Source of the DNA: Erythrobacter donghaensis
GTDB lineage: Bacteria > Pseudomonadota > Alphaproteobacteria > Sphingomonadales > Sphingomonadaceae
NCBI RefSeq assembly: GCF_001557325.1
Contig: NZ_LSJS01000302.1
Coordinates: 10,832-74,831, forward strand
Direction of reading: 5' to 3'
Length of the DNA: 64,000 nt
Position numbers and translations under genes: made by a program. This document shows, in pieces, positions 27,925 through 35,979 of the stretch. Below the pieces are notes generated by a model. The model had not been told where the DNA came from, ran no database searches, and saw only the letters and a list, made by a program, of their open reading frames with translations. Position 1 is the stretch's first letter. Each line of letters opens with the position of its first letter.

Positions 27925-28937
27925 CCTTCCGCCTGCGCCCTGCGCGCCCCGCCGATCTCGAAGCGCTCTATGAAATGGCCAAGCTCACCGGCGGGGGCTT
28001 CACCAATCTGCCCCCCGACCGCGCGGCCTTGAAGGGCAAGCTCGAACGCGCCGAGAAGGCCTTCGCGCGCGAGGACGACACGCTCGCCGACGAGCAATTC
28101 GTGCTGGTGCTCGAGAATGCCCGCACCGGGGCGGTGCGCGGCACCTGCCAGCTGATGACGCAGGTCGGCCAGCGCTGGCCGTTCTATTCCTACCGTCTCA
28201 ACACGCTGACCCAGTATTCGCAGGAATTGGACCGCACCGTGCGCGCGGAACTCCTCAGCCTCGTCACCGATCTCGAAGGGTCGAGCGAGGTCGGCGGGCT
28301 GTTCCTCCACCCGGGCGAGCGCGCCGGGGGCTTCGGCCTGCTGCTTGCCCGCTCGCGCTACCTGTTCGTGGCGATGCACCGCCGGCGCTTTGCCGACCGC
28401 ATCCTCGCCGAGTTGCGCGGCATCATCGACGAACGCGGCGGATCGCCCTTCTGGGAGGGGGTGGCCGGGCGCTTCTTCGGGATGAGCTTCCAGGACGCCG
28501 ACTATTTCAACGCGATCAACGGCAACCAGTTCATCGCCGACCTGATGCCCAAGCACCCGGTCTATGTCGCGATGCTGAGCGAGGATGCGCGCTCGGTGAT
28601 CGGCGTCCCCCACCCCACGGGCCGCGCGGCGATGCGGATGCTGGAGGACGAGGGCTTCCGCGCCGAGGGCTATGTCGACATCTTCGACGGCGGCCCGACG
28701 ATGGTCGCACGCACCGACGATGTGACCAGCGTCAGGAACGCGTGCCACTGCGCGGTCACCGCGCTCGATGCGAGCGAGGGCGAGCGCGCGATCCTTGCCA
28801 CCGGACGGCTCGGGTCATTCCGCGCCTGCTTCGGTGCGCGGGTGCTTGACGCAGAGGGAGGCATCGCGATCGATTCGGCGAGCGCCGACCTGCTCGACGT
28901 GTGCAAGGGCGACATTGTGTGGAGCGTGGCGCGATGA
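27921..28937 (+). CDS. astA: Arginine N-succinyltransferase
   Basis: First step of the AST arginine degradation pathway: succinyl-CoA plus arginine gives N2-succinylarginine. The 338-residue sequence has the GNAT-like fold characteristic of AstA/AruG: FRLRPARPADLEALYEMAK, SYRLNTLTQYSQEL, LFLHPGERAGGFGLLLARSR, FWEGVAGRFFGMSF and DADYFNAINGNQFIADLMP. Start is GTG at 27921, overlapping the M20 stop by four bases; its own stop overlaps astB (ATGA). Confidence 0.96.
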   Translation: MTFRLRPARPADLEALYEMAKLTGGGFTNLPPDRAALKGKLERAEKAFAREDDTLADEQFVLVLENARTGAVRGTCQLMTQVGQRWPFYSYRLNTLTQYSQELDRTVRAELLSLVTDLEGSSEVGGLFLHPGERAGGFGLLLARSRYLFVAMHRRRFADRILAELRGIIDERGGSPFWEGVAGRFFGMSFQDADYFNAINGNQFIADLMPKHPVYVAMLSEDARSVIGVPHPTGRAAMRMLEDEGFRAEGYVDIFDGGPTMVARTDDVTSVRNACHCAVTALDASEGERAILATGRLGSFRACFGARVLDAEGGIAIDSASADLLDVCKGDIVWSVAR

Positions 28938-30184
28938 GCCTCACCGAAATCAACTTCGACGGAATCGTCGGCCCCAGCCACAATTATGCGGGCCTCAGCC
29001 TCGGCAACATCGCCAGCGCGAACCATGCGGGCGATCCCTCCTACCCGCGCGCCGCCGCGCTTCAAGGCGTGGCGAAGATGCGCGGCAATCTGGCGCGGCT
29101 GGGGGTGCAGGGGTTCCTGCTGCCGCTGCCCCGACCCAACCGCGCGCTGGAGAGCGCCCTCGCACTTGACGGTACCGAGCCGCCACAACTGCGTGCCGCG
29201 CCGTGGTCGGCCTCCTCGATGTGGACCGCCAACGCCGCCACCGTCTCCCCCGCCCCCGACACTGCCGACGGGCGCTGCCATCTGACCCCGGCGAACCTCG
29301 TCACCATGCTTCACCGCGCGCAGGAGTGGCCCGATACGCAGGCGCAGCTGAGGATCGCTTTCGGCGACACGCGCCACTTCGCGATCCACGACGCGGTGCC
29401 CGCCACCTTCGGCGACGAGGGCGCGGCCAACCACATGCGGCTGTGCGAGAGCCACGATGCCCCCGGCGTCGAGGTGTTCGTCTATGGCCGCCCCGGCGGC
29501 CGCTTCCCCGCGCGCCAGCACGAACAGGCGAGCCGCCTCGTCGCGCGCGCCCACGGGCTCGATCCCGCGCGCACGGTCTTCATCGAGCAGAACCCCGAAG
29601 CGATTGCGGCAGGCGCTTTCCACAATGACGTGGTCTCGGTCACCAATGCCTCCGTGCTGTTCACCCATGCCGAGGCCTTCGCCGACCAGCAGGGTGCCTA
29701 TGACGCGATCCGCGCCGCCTTCCCCGCGCTCGAGGTGGTCGAGGTGCCCTCCTCCGCCGTCTCCTTGCAGGAGGCGATCCGCACCTATCTGTTCAACGCC
29801 CAGCTGCTGACGCTTCCCGACGGGAGCATGGCACTGATCGTGCCCGAGGAATGCCGCGAGAGCGCCGCCGTGTGGGGCTGGGTCGAGCAGATGCTCGCAG
29901 GCAATGGCCCGATCCGGCAGGTGATCCCGGTCGACGTGCGGCAATCGATGGCGAACGGCGGCGGCCCGGCCTGCCTGCGGCTGCGCGTGGTGTGCGATCC
30001 CGCGACGGTCGACCCGCGCTTCCTGCTCGACGAGGCGAAGGCCGATCTGCTCGAGAAGGTTATCGCCGGGCATTGGCCGGAACAGATCGACCCGTCCGAT
30101 ATCGGGACGCGCAGCCTCGCGGACAGCGTGATCGCGGCACGCCTTGCCTTGCTCGAGGCGCTCGATCTGGCACAGCTTGGTTAA
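28934..30184 (+). CDS. astB: N-succinylarginine dihydrolase
   Basis: Second AST-pathway enzyme: N-succinylarginine to N-succinylornithine, CO2 and ammonia. Guanidine-modifying fold, 416 residues, with FDGIVGPSHNYAGLS, WTANAATVSP, GAFHNDVVSVTNASVLF (catalytic His), and the catalytic Cys in NGGGPACLRLRV. ATG at 28934 overlaps astA. The pathway's astC and astD are not in the window. Confidence 0.97.
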   Translation: MSLTEINFDGIVGPSHNYAGLSLGNIASANHAGDPSYPRAAALQGVAKMRGNLARLGVQGFLLPLPRPNRALESALALDGTEPPQLRAAPWSASSMWTANAATVSPAPDTADGRCHLTPANLVTMLHRAQEWPDTQAQLRIAFGDTRHFAIHDAVPATFGDEGAANHMRLCESHDAPGVEVFVYGRPGGRFPARQHEQASRLVARAHGLDPARTVFIEQNPEAIAAGAFHNDVVSVTNASVLFTHAEAFADQQGAYDAIRAAFPALEVVEVPSSAVSLQEAIRTYLFNAQLLTLPDGSMALIVPEECRESAAVWGWVEQMLAGNGPIRQVIPVDVRQSMANGGGPACLRLRVVCDPATVDPRFLLDEAKADLLEKVIAGHWPEQIDPSDIGTRSLADSVIAARLALLEALDLAQLG

Positions 30185-30278
30185 CGCATTTGCGCCCCGG
30201 GCCCGCGCAGGCGTAAGGTTACGACACTGTTAAAGCGACTCAGCATGCCGCCGGGTCGCGCAAGGGTCGAGGAAGGCT

Positions 30279-30530
30279 ATGCTGCGCAAGCTGGGACGGC
30301 TGTTCGTGATCAAGAACCGCTTCGAGGCGTTCCTGATCATCTACGCCCTCGCCCTGGGGTCGAGCGCGCGGGGCATGGTCTATCTCCACGAATACCCCGG
30401 CTTCGGCGGCAAGCTGCTGTTCCTCGCGACCACTGGCGCGGTGTTTCTGGCGGGGGCGAAGATCCTCGATTGCCTGAAGCTTGAGCGCGAGGTGAGCGAG
30501 CTGAGCGCACAGGCGCTGCCGCGCGACTAG
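30279..30530 (+). CDS. Small hypothetical membrane protein
   Basis: Protein of 83 residues with two hydrophobic helices, FLIIYALALGSSARG and LLFLATTGAVFLAGAKIL, and charged ends (IKNRFEA near the N-terminus, KLEREVSELSAQ at the C-terminus). No family recognised. It lies 94 bp downstream of astB on the same strand and ends before a convergent GNAT gene. The upstream stretch contains two TTAA tetranucleotides (GGTTAACG and TGTTAAAG), unusual in this GC-rich sequence but too weak to assign a regulator. Confidence 0.65.
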   Translation: MLRKLGRLFVIKNRFEAFLIIYALALGSSARGMVYLHEYPGFGGKLLFLATTGAVFLAGAKILDCLKLEREVSELSAQALPRD

Positions 30531-30567
30531 GGCGAGCCGGCACATTGGTGCCGACCCGCCCCGCTTT

Positions 30568-31035
30568 TCAGATCAATGCCTTGCGGAAGATGATCTTGTC
30601 GTCGCCCGCGCTGTAGTAGTCGCGGATCCGGGCTTCCCGCTCATAGCCGAGCATATCGTAGAACCCGCGCGTGCGCTCGAAATCGGGTGTGCCCGAGGTC
30701 TCGACCAGCAGCACGCGTGCGCCCTCGGCGGCGAGCTCGCCCTCGATCTGCCGCATCAGCGCGGTGCCGATCCCCTGTCCGTGGGCCGCGGGATCGACGC
30801 AGATGCACAGCGTGTTCCAGGTGCCCTCGGTCAGCGGTTCGGGGACGGTGTAGGCGACGCCCGTTGCGCTGCCCGTGTCGGCGACGATCCAGCGCTGGGT
30901 GTCGCTGTCTCCGGCGAAGTAGGCCGCAGTCATGTCGTCCAGCATAGCGGAGGGGAACATGGCATTGGCGTCAACCAGATGGGCAATGCGGGGCAAATCG
31001 CCGCGCAAAAGCGGGCGAATGGGAATGTGTGTCAT
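30568..31035 (-). CDS. GNAT family N-acetyltransferase
   Basis: Protein of 155 residues with the acetyl-CoA binding motif HGQGIGTALMRQIEGELA (motif A Q/RxxGxG/A) at about 90-110, preceded by TLCICVDPAA (beta-4) and followed by VLLVETSGTPDFERTRGFYDMLGYER. The substrate cannot be read. ATG at 31035; it is convergent with the small membrane protein gene and lies downstream of the tmRNA gene in the same orientation. Confidence 0.85.
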   Translation of the reverse strand: MTHIPIRPLLRGDLPRIAHLVDANAMFPSAMLDDMTAAYFAGDSDTQRWIVADTGSATGVAYTVPEPLTEGTWNTLCICVDPAAHGQGIGTALMRQIEGELAAEGARVLLVETSGTPDFERTRGFYDMLGYEREARIRDYYSAGDDKIIFRKALI

Positions 31036-31154
31036 GCATGAAGTCTTTCGGTGAAATGCTTGCGGAAAAGCCGCCGCCAGAGCGTCGAGCGCTGGCGTGG
31101 GTTCGTGCAGAGGCTGACCGGTCAAGCGGTCAGCGAGTGAGCGCAATCGTAAGC

Positions 31155-31200
31155 AAAAAATCTCCGAGAAGGGTGGGGGATTCTGTTGCTACGCTCCCCC
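31155..31200 (-). terminator. Likely terminator of the tmRNA precursor
   Basis: On the minus strand a stem GGGGGA...TCCCCC (31200-31176) encloses a 14-nt loop, followed by a small CTCGGAG hairpin and a run of six T. It lies just beyond the coding piece of the split tmRNA. Two nested elements rather than one classic terminator make this moderately certain. Confidence 0.5.
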
Positions 31201-31204
31201 GGGC

Positions 31205-31516
31205 GCCCGGTCTCCGATTCTGTTACCCGGTTCGGTCCGAACCGTGCTCGTAGCTTTGTAAATTCAGGCCGCTAGGCCGTCACATTACGCGGCGAGAGCA
31301 AGTGCTTCGTTGTCGTTGGCACTTATTGGTTTTGAGCCTTTAACGGGTTACTCAGCCCGGGCGAAAACACTGCTTTTCAACACACGTCGATCCTGGTTCG
31401 GCCCCGTCAGGAGATGCGCCGAAACGCCGCTTCTGGTGGAGCCGCCGGGTACTGCCCCCGGGTCCGTTGCATCTATTGCACAGCGCAGTTTATCGCCATA
31501 GCCGGGCGAACCCGGC
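31205..31516 (-). ncRNA. ssrA: Circularly permuted (two-piece) tmRNA
   Basis: Reading the minus strand, the acceptor piece comes first: hairpin GCCGGG-TTCG-CCCGGC (31516-31501), then the T-arm CCGGG-GGCAGTA-CCCGG and the acceptor strand CGGCTCC followed by ACCA ending at 31434. After a 28-nt spacer the coding piece starts with GGGGCCG at 31405, which pairs with CGGCTCC to rebuild the acceptor stem (one G-U pair), followed by AACCAGGATCGACG, typical of tmRNA 5' ends. The tag reading frame lies at 31320-31285 and encodes ANDNEALALAA then TAA. This is the gene order of the split tmRNA of alphaproteobacteria, which rescues stalled ribosomes and tags products for ClpXP/Lon. Exact RNA ends are estimates. 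Confidence 0.92.
31285..31320 (-). other. tmRNA proteolysis-tag reading frame (ANDNEALALAA)
   Basis: Resume codon GCC at 31320, then eleven codons reading ANDNEALALAA and a TAA stop. The Ala-Asn-Asp-Asn start is typical of alphaproteobacterial tags and the LAA end matches the ClpXP-type degron. Confidence 0.92.
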
Positions 31517-31523
31517 AATGGTC

Positions 31524-31551
31524 GATATAGCGCTGAAATCCTGAATGGGAA
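31524..31551 (-). promoter_or_regulatory. Candidate promoter of the tmRNA gene
   Basis: On the minus strand TTCCCA (31551-31546), a 16-bp spacer, and TATATC (31529-31524) lie 7 bp before the first paired base of the acceptor piece. The -10 match is good, the -35 match is four of six. Confidence 0.4.
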
Positions 31552-31625
31552 GTGGATGAGACGCCAGCGCGTGGCACAATGCGGCGGCGCAGCGGCCGCA
31601 AGGGCGACTGCCCGCCCGCAGCGAC

Positions 31626-31641
31626 GCGACCTTCAGGTCGC
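31626..31641 (-). terminator. Possible weak terminator hairpin after mscL
   Basis: Perfect 6-bp stem GCGACC-TTCA-GGTCGC 35 bp beyond the mscL stop. There is no T-run, so it may only be a stabilising stem-loop. Confidence 0.3.
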
Positions 31642-31675
31642 ATGAGCGAGGATAGAGCAGCCCGGACGAGCTGCG

Positions 31676-32086
31676 TCACTTACGGAGCGCGTCCCTGATC
31701 TCGGCGAGCAGTTCCACCTCGGACGGCCCGGCGGGCGCGGCCTCGGGCGGGGGCATCAGCTTGTTGGCCTGGCGCACGATCAGGAAGATCGCGAAGGCGA
31801 GGATCACGAAGTTGATGAACGCGGTGACGAAGCTCCCGTAGGCCAGCACGTTCGCTCCTGCCGCACGCGCCGCCGCCAGCGAGGCACCGGCCGGAGCCTC
31901 ACCCGACAAGACGATGTAACGGCTCGAAAAATCGACCCCGCCGCCGGTCACCAGCGCGATCACCGGCATGATCACGTCATCGGTCAGCGACTTGACGATC
32001 GTGCCGAACGCGGCGCCGATGATCACGCCCACCGCCAGGTCGAGCACATTGCCGCGCGCGATGAAGGTCTTGAATTCCGACAGCAT
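31676..32086 (-). CDS. mscL: Large-conductance mechanosensitive channel
   Basis: Homopentameric pressure-relief channel of the inner membrane, 136 residues. The N-terminal [34 protein letters not shown] amphipathic helix plus TM1 and the TM2 region [23 protein letters not shown] match MscL. The cytoplasmic tail is Pro-rich then helical ([14 protein letters not shown]). The periplasmic loop is about 40 residues. ATG at 32086; monocistronic. Confidence 0.96.
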   Translation of the reverse strand: MLSEFKTFIARGNVLDLAVGVIIGAAFGTIVKSLTDDVIMPVIALVTGGGVDFSSRYIVLSGEAPAGASLAAARAAGANVLAYGSFVTAFINFVILAFAIFLIVRQANKLMPPPEAAPAGPSEVELLAEIRDALRK

Positions 32087-32173
32087 GGCAATCCCCTTTG
32101 TGCTTTGCCGTTTGCCATGTTCTGGCACCCGCCCTGCCCCCTGCCAAGCCGGACGAGCCGCGCCGTCCACCGC

Positions 32174-32201
32174 TTGAACCGGCTTGGGGGTGTGCTATAT
32201 G
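32174..32201 (+). promoter_or_regulatory. Candidate sigma-70-type promoter for lemA
   Basis: TTGAAC (32174-32179), a 16-bp spacer and TATATG (32196-32201), about 60 bp before the lemA start codon. Confidence 0.4.
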
Positions 32202-32260
32202 CGCAATACAGACAATGCCGGCCGGGGTCAGCGCCCGCGCCACAAGGAGGGACCTTCGCC

Positions 32261-32890
32261 ATGAACCTTACCACCATGCTGCGCGGCGCATTCGCTGCCG
32301 TCGCCGCGATGAGCCTTGCGGCCTGCGGGATCAACTCGGTCCCCACCAAGCAGGAAGCCGCCAAGGCGCAATGGGGCAATGTCGAGAGCGCGCTCCAGAA
32401 CCGTTCGGACAAGATCCCCAACCTCGTCGCCGTGGTGCAGGCCGCCGCGATCTCGGAAAAGGACATCCTCCAGGGCGTGATCGACGCGCGCGCGCGGGCG
32501 ACCTCGATCAACATCACCACCGATGACCTGTCGAACCCGGAAGAGTTCAAGAAATTCAACGATGCGCAGAACCAGCTGACGCAAGCATTGGGTCAGCTGC
32601 GCACCGTGGTCGAGAACTATCCGCAGCTCGCCAGCCAGCCGCGCTTTGCCGACCTGATGGTGGCGATCGACGAGGCCAACAACCAGATCAACACCGAGCG
32701 GGTGCGCTACAACGACCTCGCGCGCGACTACAACACCGAGATCCGCACCTTCCCCTCGAGCATCGGCGCGAACGTGATCCACGGGGCCGAGGCGCTCCAG
32801 TATTTCGAGGCGGACGAGGCGGCCAAGGCCAACCCCAAGGTCGACATGAGCCAGATCACCGGCGGGGCCACCCCGGCCGCCGCGAACTGA
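32261..32890 (+). CDS. lemA: LemA family lipoprotein
   Basis: Protein of 209 residues with lipobox SLAACG (Cys at about 22), so it is a lipoprotein variant of LemA rather than the usual N-terminal-TM form. The core shows WGNVESALQNRSDKIPNLV, ANNQINTERVRYNDLARDYN and IRTFPSSIGA, all LemA hallmarks of a long alpha-helical bundle. Excellent ribosome-binding site AAGGAGG 10 bp upstream of ATG 32261. It heads an operon with two TPM-domain proteins, the usual company of LemA. The molecular role is not established. Confidence 0.9.
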   Translation: MNLTTMLRGAFAAVAAMSLAACGINSVPTKQEAAKAQWGNVESALQNRSDKIPNLVAVVQAAAISEKDILQGVIDARARATSINITTDDLSNPEEFKKFNDAQNQLTQALGQLRTVVENYPQLASQPRFADLMVAIDEANNQINTERVRYNDLARDYNTEIRTFPSSIGANVIHGAEALQYFEADEAAKANPKVDMSQITGGATPAAAN

Positions 32891-32891
32891 G

Positions 32892-33785
32892 GTGACCTCC
32901 CCCCTCGCCCCGCTGCGCCGGGCGCTGGTGCTGCTGGCGAGCCTGTTGTGGCTCGCTCTCGGCACCAATGCCTACGCGCAGGACTATCCCCCGCGCCCCG
33001 AGGGTCCGGTGTATGACGGGGCGAACATCCTCTCGCCCGCGACCGAGGCCAAGCTTGACGGGGAGCTGCGCGCCTACAACGCCCAGACCGGCCGCGCGAT
33101 CATCGTCGCCACCGTTCCGAGCCTCGGGGGGGCGAGCATCGAGACCTATGCGACCACGCTCTACACCGACAAGTGGGGGATCGGCGGGGCGCAGCGCGAT
33201 GCGGGCCTGCTGCTGCTGATCGCGCCCTCCGAACGCAAGATGCGGATCGAGGTCGGCTACGGCCTCCATGGCTGGTTCGGCGGGATCATGGCGGGGCGCG
33301 TCATCAACGACGTGATCGCGCCGCGCTTCAAGGAAGGGAATTTCGACGCGGGCGTCACCGATGGCGTCGCCGCGATCCTCGACCACCTCGCCAAGGCGCC
33401 CGAGGATGCCGTCGCGATCGAGGAGGCCGCCCAGGCCGCCGCGGCGCAGAAGAGCCGCAGCGACGGGGGCTTTCCTGTCGGCGTGCTGATCTGGCTCGTC
33501 TTCATGTTCTTTTTCTTCCTCCTGCCGATCCTCGCCAGCCGCGGGCGGCGGCGCAAGTATCGCTCCAGGGGCGATGGCCCGTGGGGCAGCCGCGGGCTCG
33601 GGGATACGGCGCGCGACGTGATCCTGTGGGAGGTCGGCAGCGCGATCGCGCGGGGGATCATCAACAGCGGCGGCCGCGGCGGCGGCGGTGGCGGTTTCGG
33701 CGGTGGCGGATTCGGCGGCGGCGGCGGTTTCGGCGGCTTCGGCGGCGGCTCCTCCGGCGGCGGCGGCGCTTCGGGAGGGTGGTGA
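32892..33785 (+). CDS. TPM-domain protein with Gly-rich tail, YgcG-like
   Basis: Protein of 297 residues. A signal peptide (LVLLASLLWLALGTNAYAQ) leads to a TPM domain (about 35-150) with VYDGANILSPATEAKLDGEL, GRAIIVATVPSLGG and RDAGLLLLIAPSERKMRIEVGYGL. A single transmembrane helix (VGVLIWLVFMFFFFLLPIL) follows, then a cytoplasmic basic segment and a long Gly/Phe-rich tail ending SGGGGASGGW. This architecture is the YgcG/TPM family. Starts GTG at 32892, one base after the lemA stop, so it is co-transcribed. Function unknown; membrane-envelope role suggested by topology. Confidence 0.87.
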   Translation: MTSPLAPLRRALVLLASLLWLALGTNAYAQDYPPRPEGPVYDGANILSPATEAKLDGELRAYNAQTGRAIIVATVPSLGGASIETYATTLYTDKWGIGGAQRDAGLLLLIAPSERKMRIEVGYGLHGWFGGIMAGRVINDVIAPRFKEGNFDAGVTDGVAAILDHLAKAPEDAVAIEEAAQAAAAQKSRSDGGFPVGVLIWLVFMFFFFLLPILASRGRRRKYRSRGDGPWGSRGLGDTARDVILWEVGSAIARGIINSGGRGGGGGGFGGGGFGGGGGFGGFGGGSSGGGGASGGW

Positions 33786-33788
33786 GCC

Positions 33789-34463
33789 ATGGCGATGATG
33801 GATGATGCCGGGCGCGCTCTCGTGAGCGCAGCGGTGACCGAGGCGGAAAGCGCGACCTCGGGCGAGATCGTCACCGTGCTCGCGGACAGCTCGGACGGCT
33901 ATACCGATGTCGCGCTGCTGTGGGCGGCGGGCGCGGCCTTCACCGCGATGAGCGTGTTCGCGGCTTTCCCCGAGCCTTTCCTCGACCGTTGGGACGCGTG
34001 GTTCGCCGGCTGGGGCCACGAGTGGACCACCGGCGAGCTCGCCAGCATGGTGATCGCCTTGGGCCTCGTGAAGTTCCTCGGGGCGTGGCTGGTGCAGCAG
34101 TGGCAGCCCTTGAAGTGGCTGCTGGTGCCCGGCCCGGTCAAGGCGGCGCGGGTGCGCGCGCAGGCCGTGCGCCAGTTCAAGGTCGGCGCGGAACGCCGCA
34201 CCACCGGGCACACGGGCGTCCTCATCTACCTCTCGATGCGCGAACGCCGCGCCGAGATCGTCGCCGACGAGAGCATCGCGGCGAAAGTCCCGGCCGAAGT
34301 GTGGGGCGAGGCGATGGGCGACATGCTCGCCGAGATCCGCCGCGGCCGCATCGCCGAGGGGCTGGCGGTCGGCATCCGCGACGTCGGCTTCATCCTCGCC
34401 GAACATTTCCCGCGCGGCGCCGATGACGTGAACGAGCTGCCCGACCGGCTGATCGAGGTCTAG
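33789..34463 (+). CDS. TPM-domain membrane protein, second copy
   Basis: Protein of 224 residues without signal peptide. The N-terminal ALVSAAVTEAESATSGEIVTVLA and the C-terminal GHTGVLIYLSMRERRAEIVAD are TPM-domain halves split by a membrane insertion of two or three helices (VALLWAAGAAFTAMSVFAAF and LASMVIALGLVKFLGAWL). The two-part layout is the membrane-inserted TPM variant that follows the secreted TPM gene in many LemA operons. ATG at 33789, three bases after the preceding stop. Confidence 0.82.
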   Translation: MAMMDDAGRALVSAAVTEAESATSGEIVTVLADSSDGYTDVALLWAAGAAFTAMSVFAAFPEPFLDRWDAWFAGWGHEWTTGELASMVIALGLVKFLGAWLVQQWQPLKWLLVPGPVKAARVRAQAVRQFKVGAERRTTGHTGVLIYLSMRERRAEIVADESIAAKVPAEVWGEAMGDMLAEIRRGRIAEGLAVGIRDVGFILAEHFPRGADDVNELPDRLIEV

Positions 34464-34541
34464 GCGCCCTTCCCTCTTGACCCGGGCGGCGCGAAGCTGT
34501 CGAAGGGCGCTCCCAGCCTCCCCAGCCGACGGAGCCCCCCC

Positions 34542-35102
34542 TTGGAACGAGACCGCGACGCCGACCTGCCCGAACAGGTGATGTGGGAGGGGCGCTTCAT
34601 CACCGCCAAGACGCGGGGGCGCTGGGAATATGTCGGCCGCGCACGCGGGATCAAGGCCGCCGCGATCATCGCGCTGGACGTGGATCCGGACGGCACCCGC
34701 CACGTGATCCTCGTCAGCCAGTACCGCGTGCCGCTGTCGCGCTTCAGCCTCGAGATTCCGGCGGGGCTCGTCGGCGATGATGCAGGGGCCGAGGGCGAGG
34801 AAGCCACCGCCGCCGCCGCGCGCGAGCTCGAAGAGGAAACCGGCTACCGCGCCGGCAGGCTCGAGGTGCTGGGCGAGTTCTACTCCAGCCCCGGCATGGT
34901 CTCGGAGAGCTTCACGCTGCTGAAGGCGACCGACCTCGAACGGGTGAGCGCAGGCGGCGGGACGGAAGGCGAGAACATCACCGTCCACCGGGTTGCCTTG
35001 CGCGATCTTTCGCGCTTTGTGGCCGAGTGGCGGCGCGCCGGGCACGCGGTCGACGTGCGGATCGCGATGCTTTTGACGCCGGGATACTTGGGAGAGGAAT
35101 AA
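34542..35102 (+). CDS. Nudix hydrolase, ADP-ribose pyrophosphatase-like
   Basis: Protein of 186 residues. The Nudix box reads GLVGDDAGAEGEE-ATAAAARELEEETGY, which contains the REL-x-EE-x-G core with the metal-binding glutamates. The upstream LVSQYRVPLSRFSLEIPAG is the typical ADP-ribose pyrophosphatase (NudF/AdprA-like) approach sequence with the E-P-AG turn. The start is TTG at 34542, since no ATG is available before the fold. It is followed six bases later by an SDR gene, and likely co-transcribed with it. The substrate is inferred. Confidence 0.82.
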   Translation: MERDRDADLPEQVMWEGRFITAKTRGRWEYVGRARGIKAAAIIALDVDPDGTRHVILVSQYRVPLSRFSLEIPAGLVGDDAGAEGEEATAAAARELEEETGYRAGRLEVLGEFYSSPGMVSESFTLLKATDLERVSAGGGTEGENITVHRVALRDLSRFVAEWRRAGHAVDVRIAMLLTPGYLGEE

Positions 35103-35107
35103 GAGAT

Positions 35108-35890
35108 ATGGCAGGACGTGTAGCGGGCAAGATGGCCCTGGTGACGGGCGGCGCGCAGGGCCTCGGCCGCGCGCATTGCATCCGCCTCGCGCAGGAAGGC
35201 GCGCGGGTGCTGGCGACCGACATCAACGGCGCGGGCGCGGAGGAAACCGCCGCGATCATCAATGCAGAACTCGGCGAAGGCACGGCTTTCGGCACGGCGC
35301 ATGACGTGACCAAGCCCGACCAGTGGGAAACCGCGATCGATGCCGCACGCGAGAAGCTCGGCGGCCTCAACGTGCTGGTCAACAATGCCGGGATCGGCGT
35401 TCCGGGCAATATCGAGGCCTGCGACTTCGGCGACTGGCAGCGCTGCTTCGACATCAACGTCAACTCGATCTTCCACGGCTGCCAGAAGGCGCTCCCCCTG
35501 ATGCGCGAGCACGCGCCCGGCTCGATCATCAACATCTCGAGCATCGCCGGGCTGATCGCGAGCGACACCATGCCGGCCTACAACGCCAGCAAGGCGGCGG
35601 TGTGGATGCTCTCGAAGTCGATCGCGCTGCATTGCGCCAAGAAGGGGATGCAGATCCGCTGCAACTCGGTCCACCCGACCTTTGTCGATACGCCCATCCT
35701 GGACGGCACCGCGCGCGCCCATGCGCTCGACAAGGAAGTGCTGATGGAGAAGCTGGCGCGGCAGATCCCGCTGAAGTTCGTCGGCGAGCCCAACGACATC
35801 GCCAACGCGGTGCTCTATCTCGCGAGCGACGAGAGCCGCTTCATGACCGGCGCCGAATTGAAGCTCGATGGCGGCATTTCGGCGATGTAA
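35108..35890 (+). CDS. SDR family oxidoreductase
   Basis: Classical short-chain dehydrogenase of 260 residues. TGGAQGLGRAHCIRL (cofactor loop), ATDIN (NAD-type Asp at the end of beta-2), NNAGIGVPGN, catalytic INISSIAGLI and YNASKAAV, and C-terminal GAELKLDGGISAM. The Asp after beta-2 suggests NAD rather than NADP. Related to 7-alpha-hydroxysteroid/cyclopentanol dehydrogenases, but the substrate is not readable. ATG at 35108, six bases after the Nudix stop. Confidence 0.85.
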   Translation: MAGRVAGKMALVTGGAQGLGRAHCIRLAQEGARVLATDINGAGAEETAAIINAELGEGTAFGTAHDVTKPDQWETAIDAAREKLGGLNVLVNNAGIGVPGNIEACDFGDWQRCFDINVNSIFHGCQKALPLMREHAPGSIINISSIAGLIASDTMPAYNASKAAVWMLSKSIALHCAKKGMQIRCNSVHPTFVDTPILDGTARAHALDKEVLMEKLARQIPLKFVGEPNDIANAVLYLASDESRFMTGAELKLDGGISAM

Positions 35891-35895
35891 AGAGA

Positions 35896-35917
35896 GAGGG
35901 GCCGCAAAGGGCCCCTC
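35896..35917 (+). terminator. Rho-independent terminator after the SDR gene
   Basis: Hairpin GAGGGGCC-N6-GGCCCCTC starting six bases after the SDR stop; located between convergent genes and possibly bidirectional. Confidence 0.7.
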
Positions 35918-35979
35918 CCGGTTGTTCAGATCGGTGTGCAGCGGCCCGAAAACCGGGAACTGCTTTTCAGTCGCTGCAC

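Noticed and set aside
31310..31501. 63-residue plus-strand open frame in the tmRNA region
   Set aside because: No ribosome-binding site or homology; the stretch is explained by the split tmRNA on the other strand.
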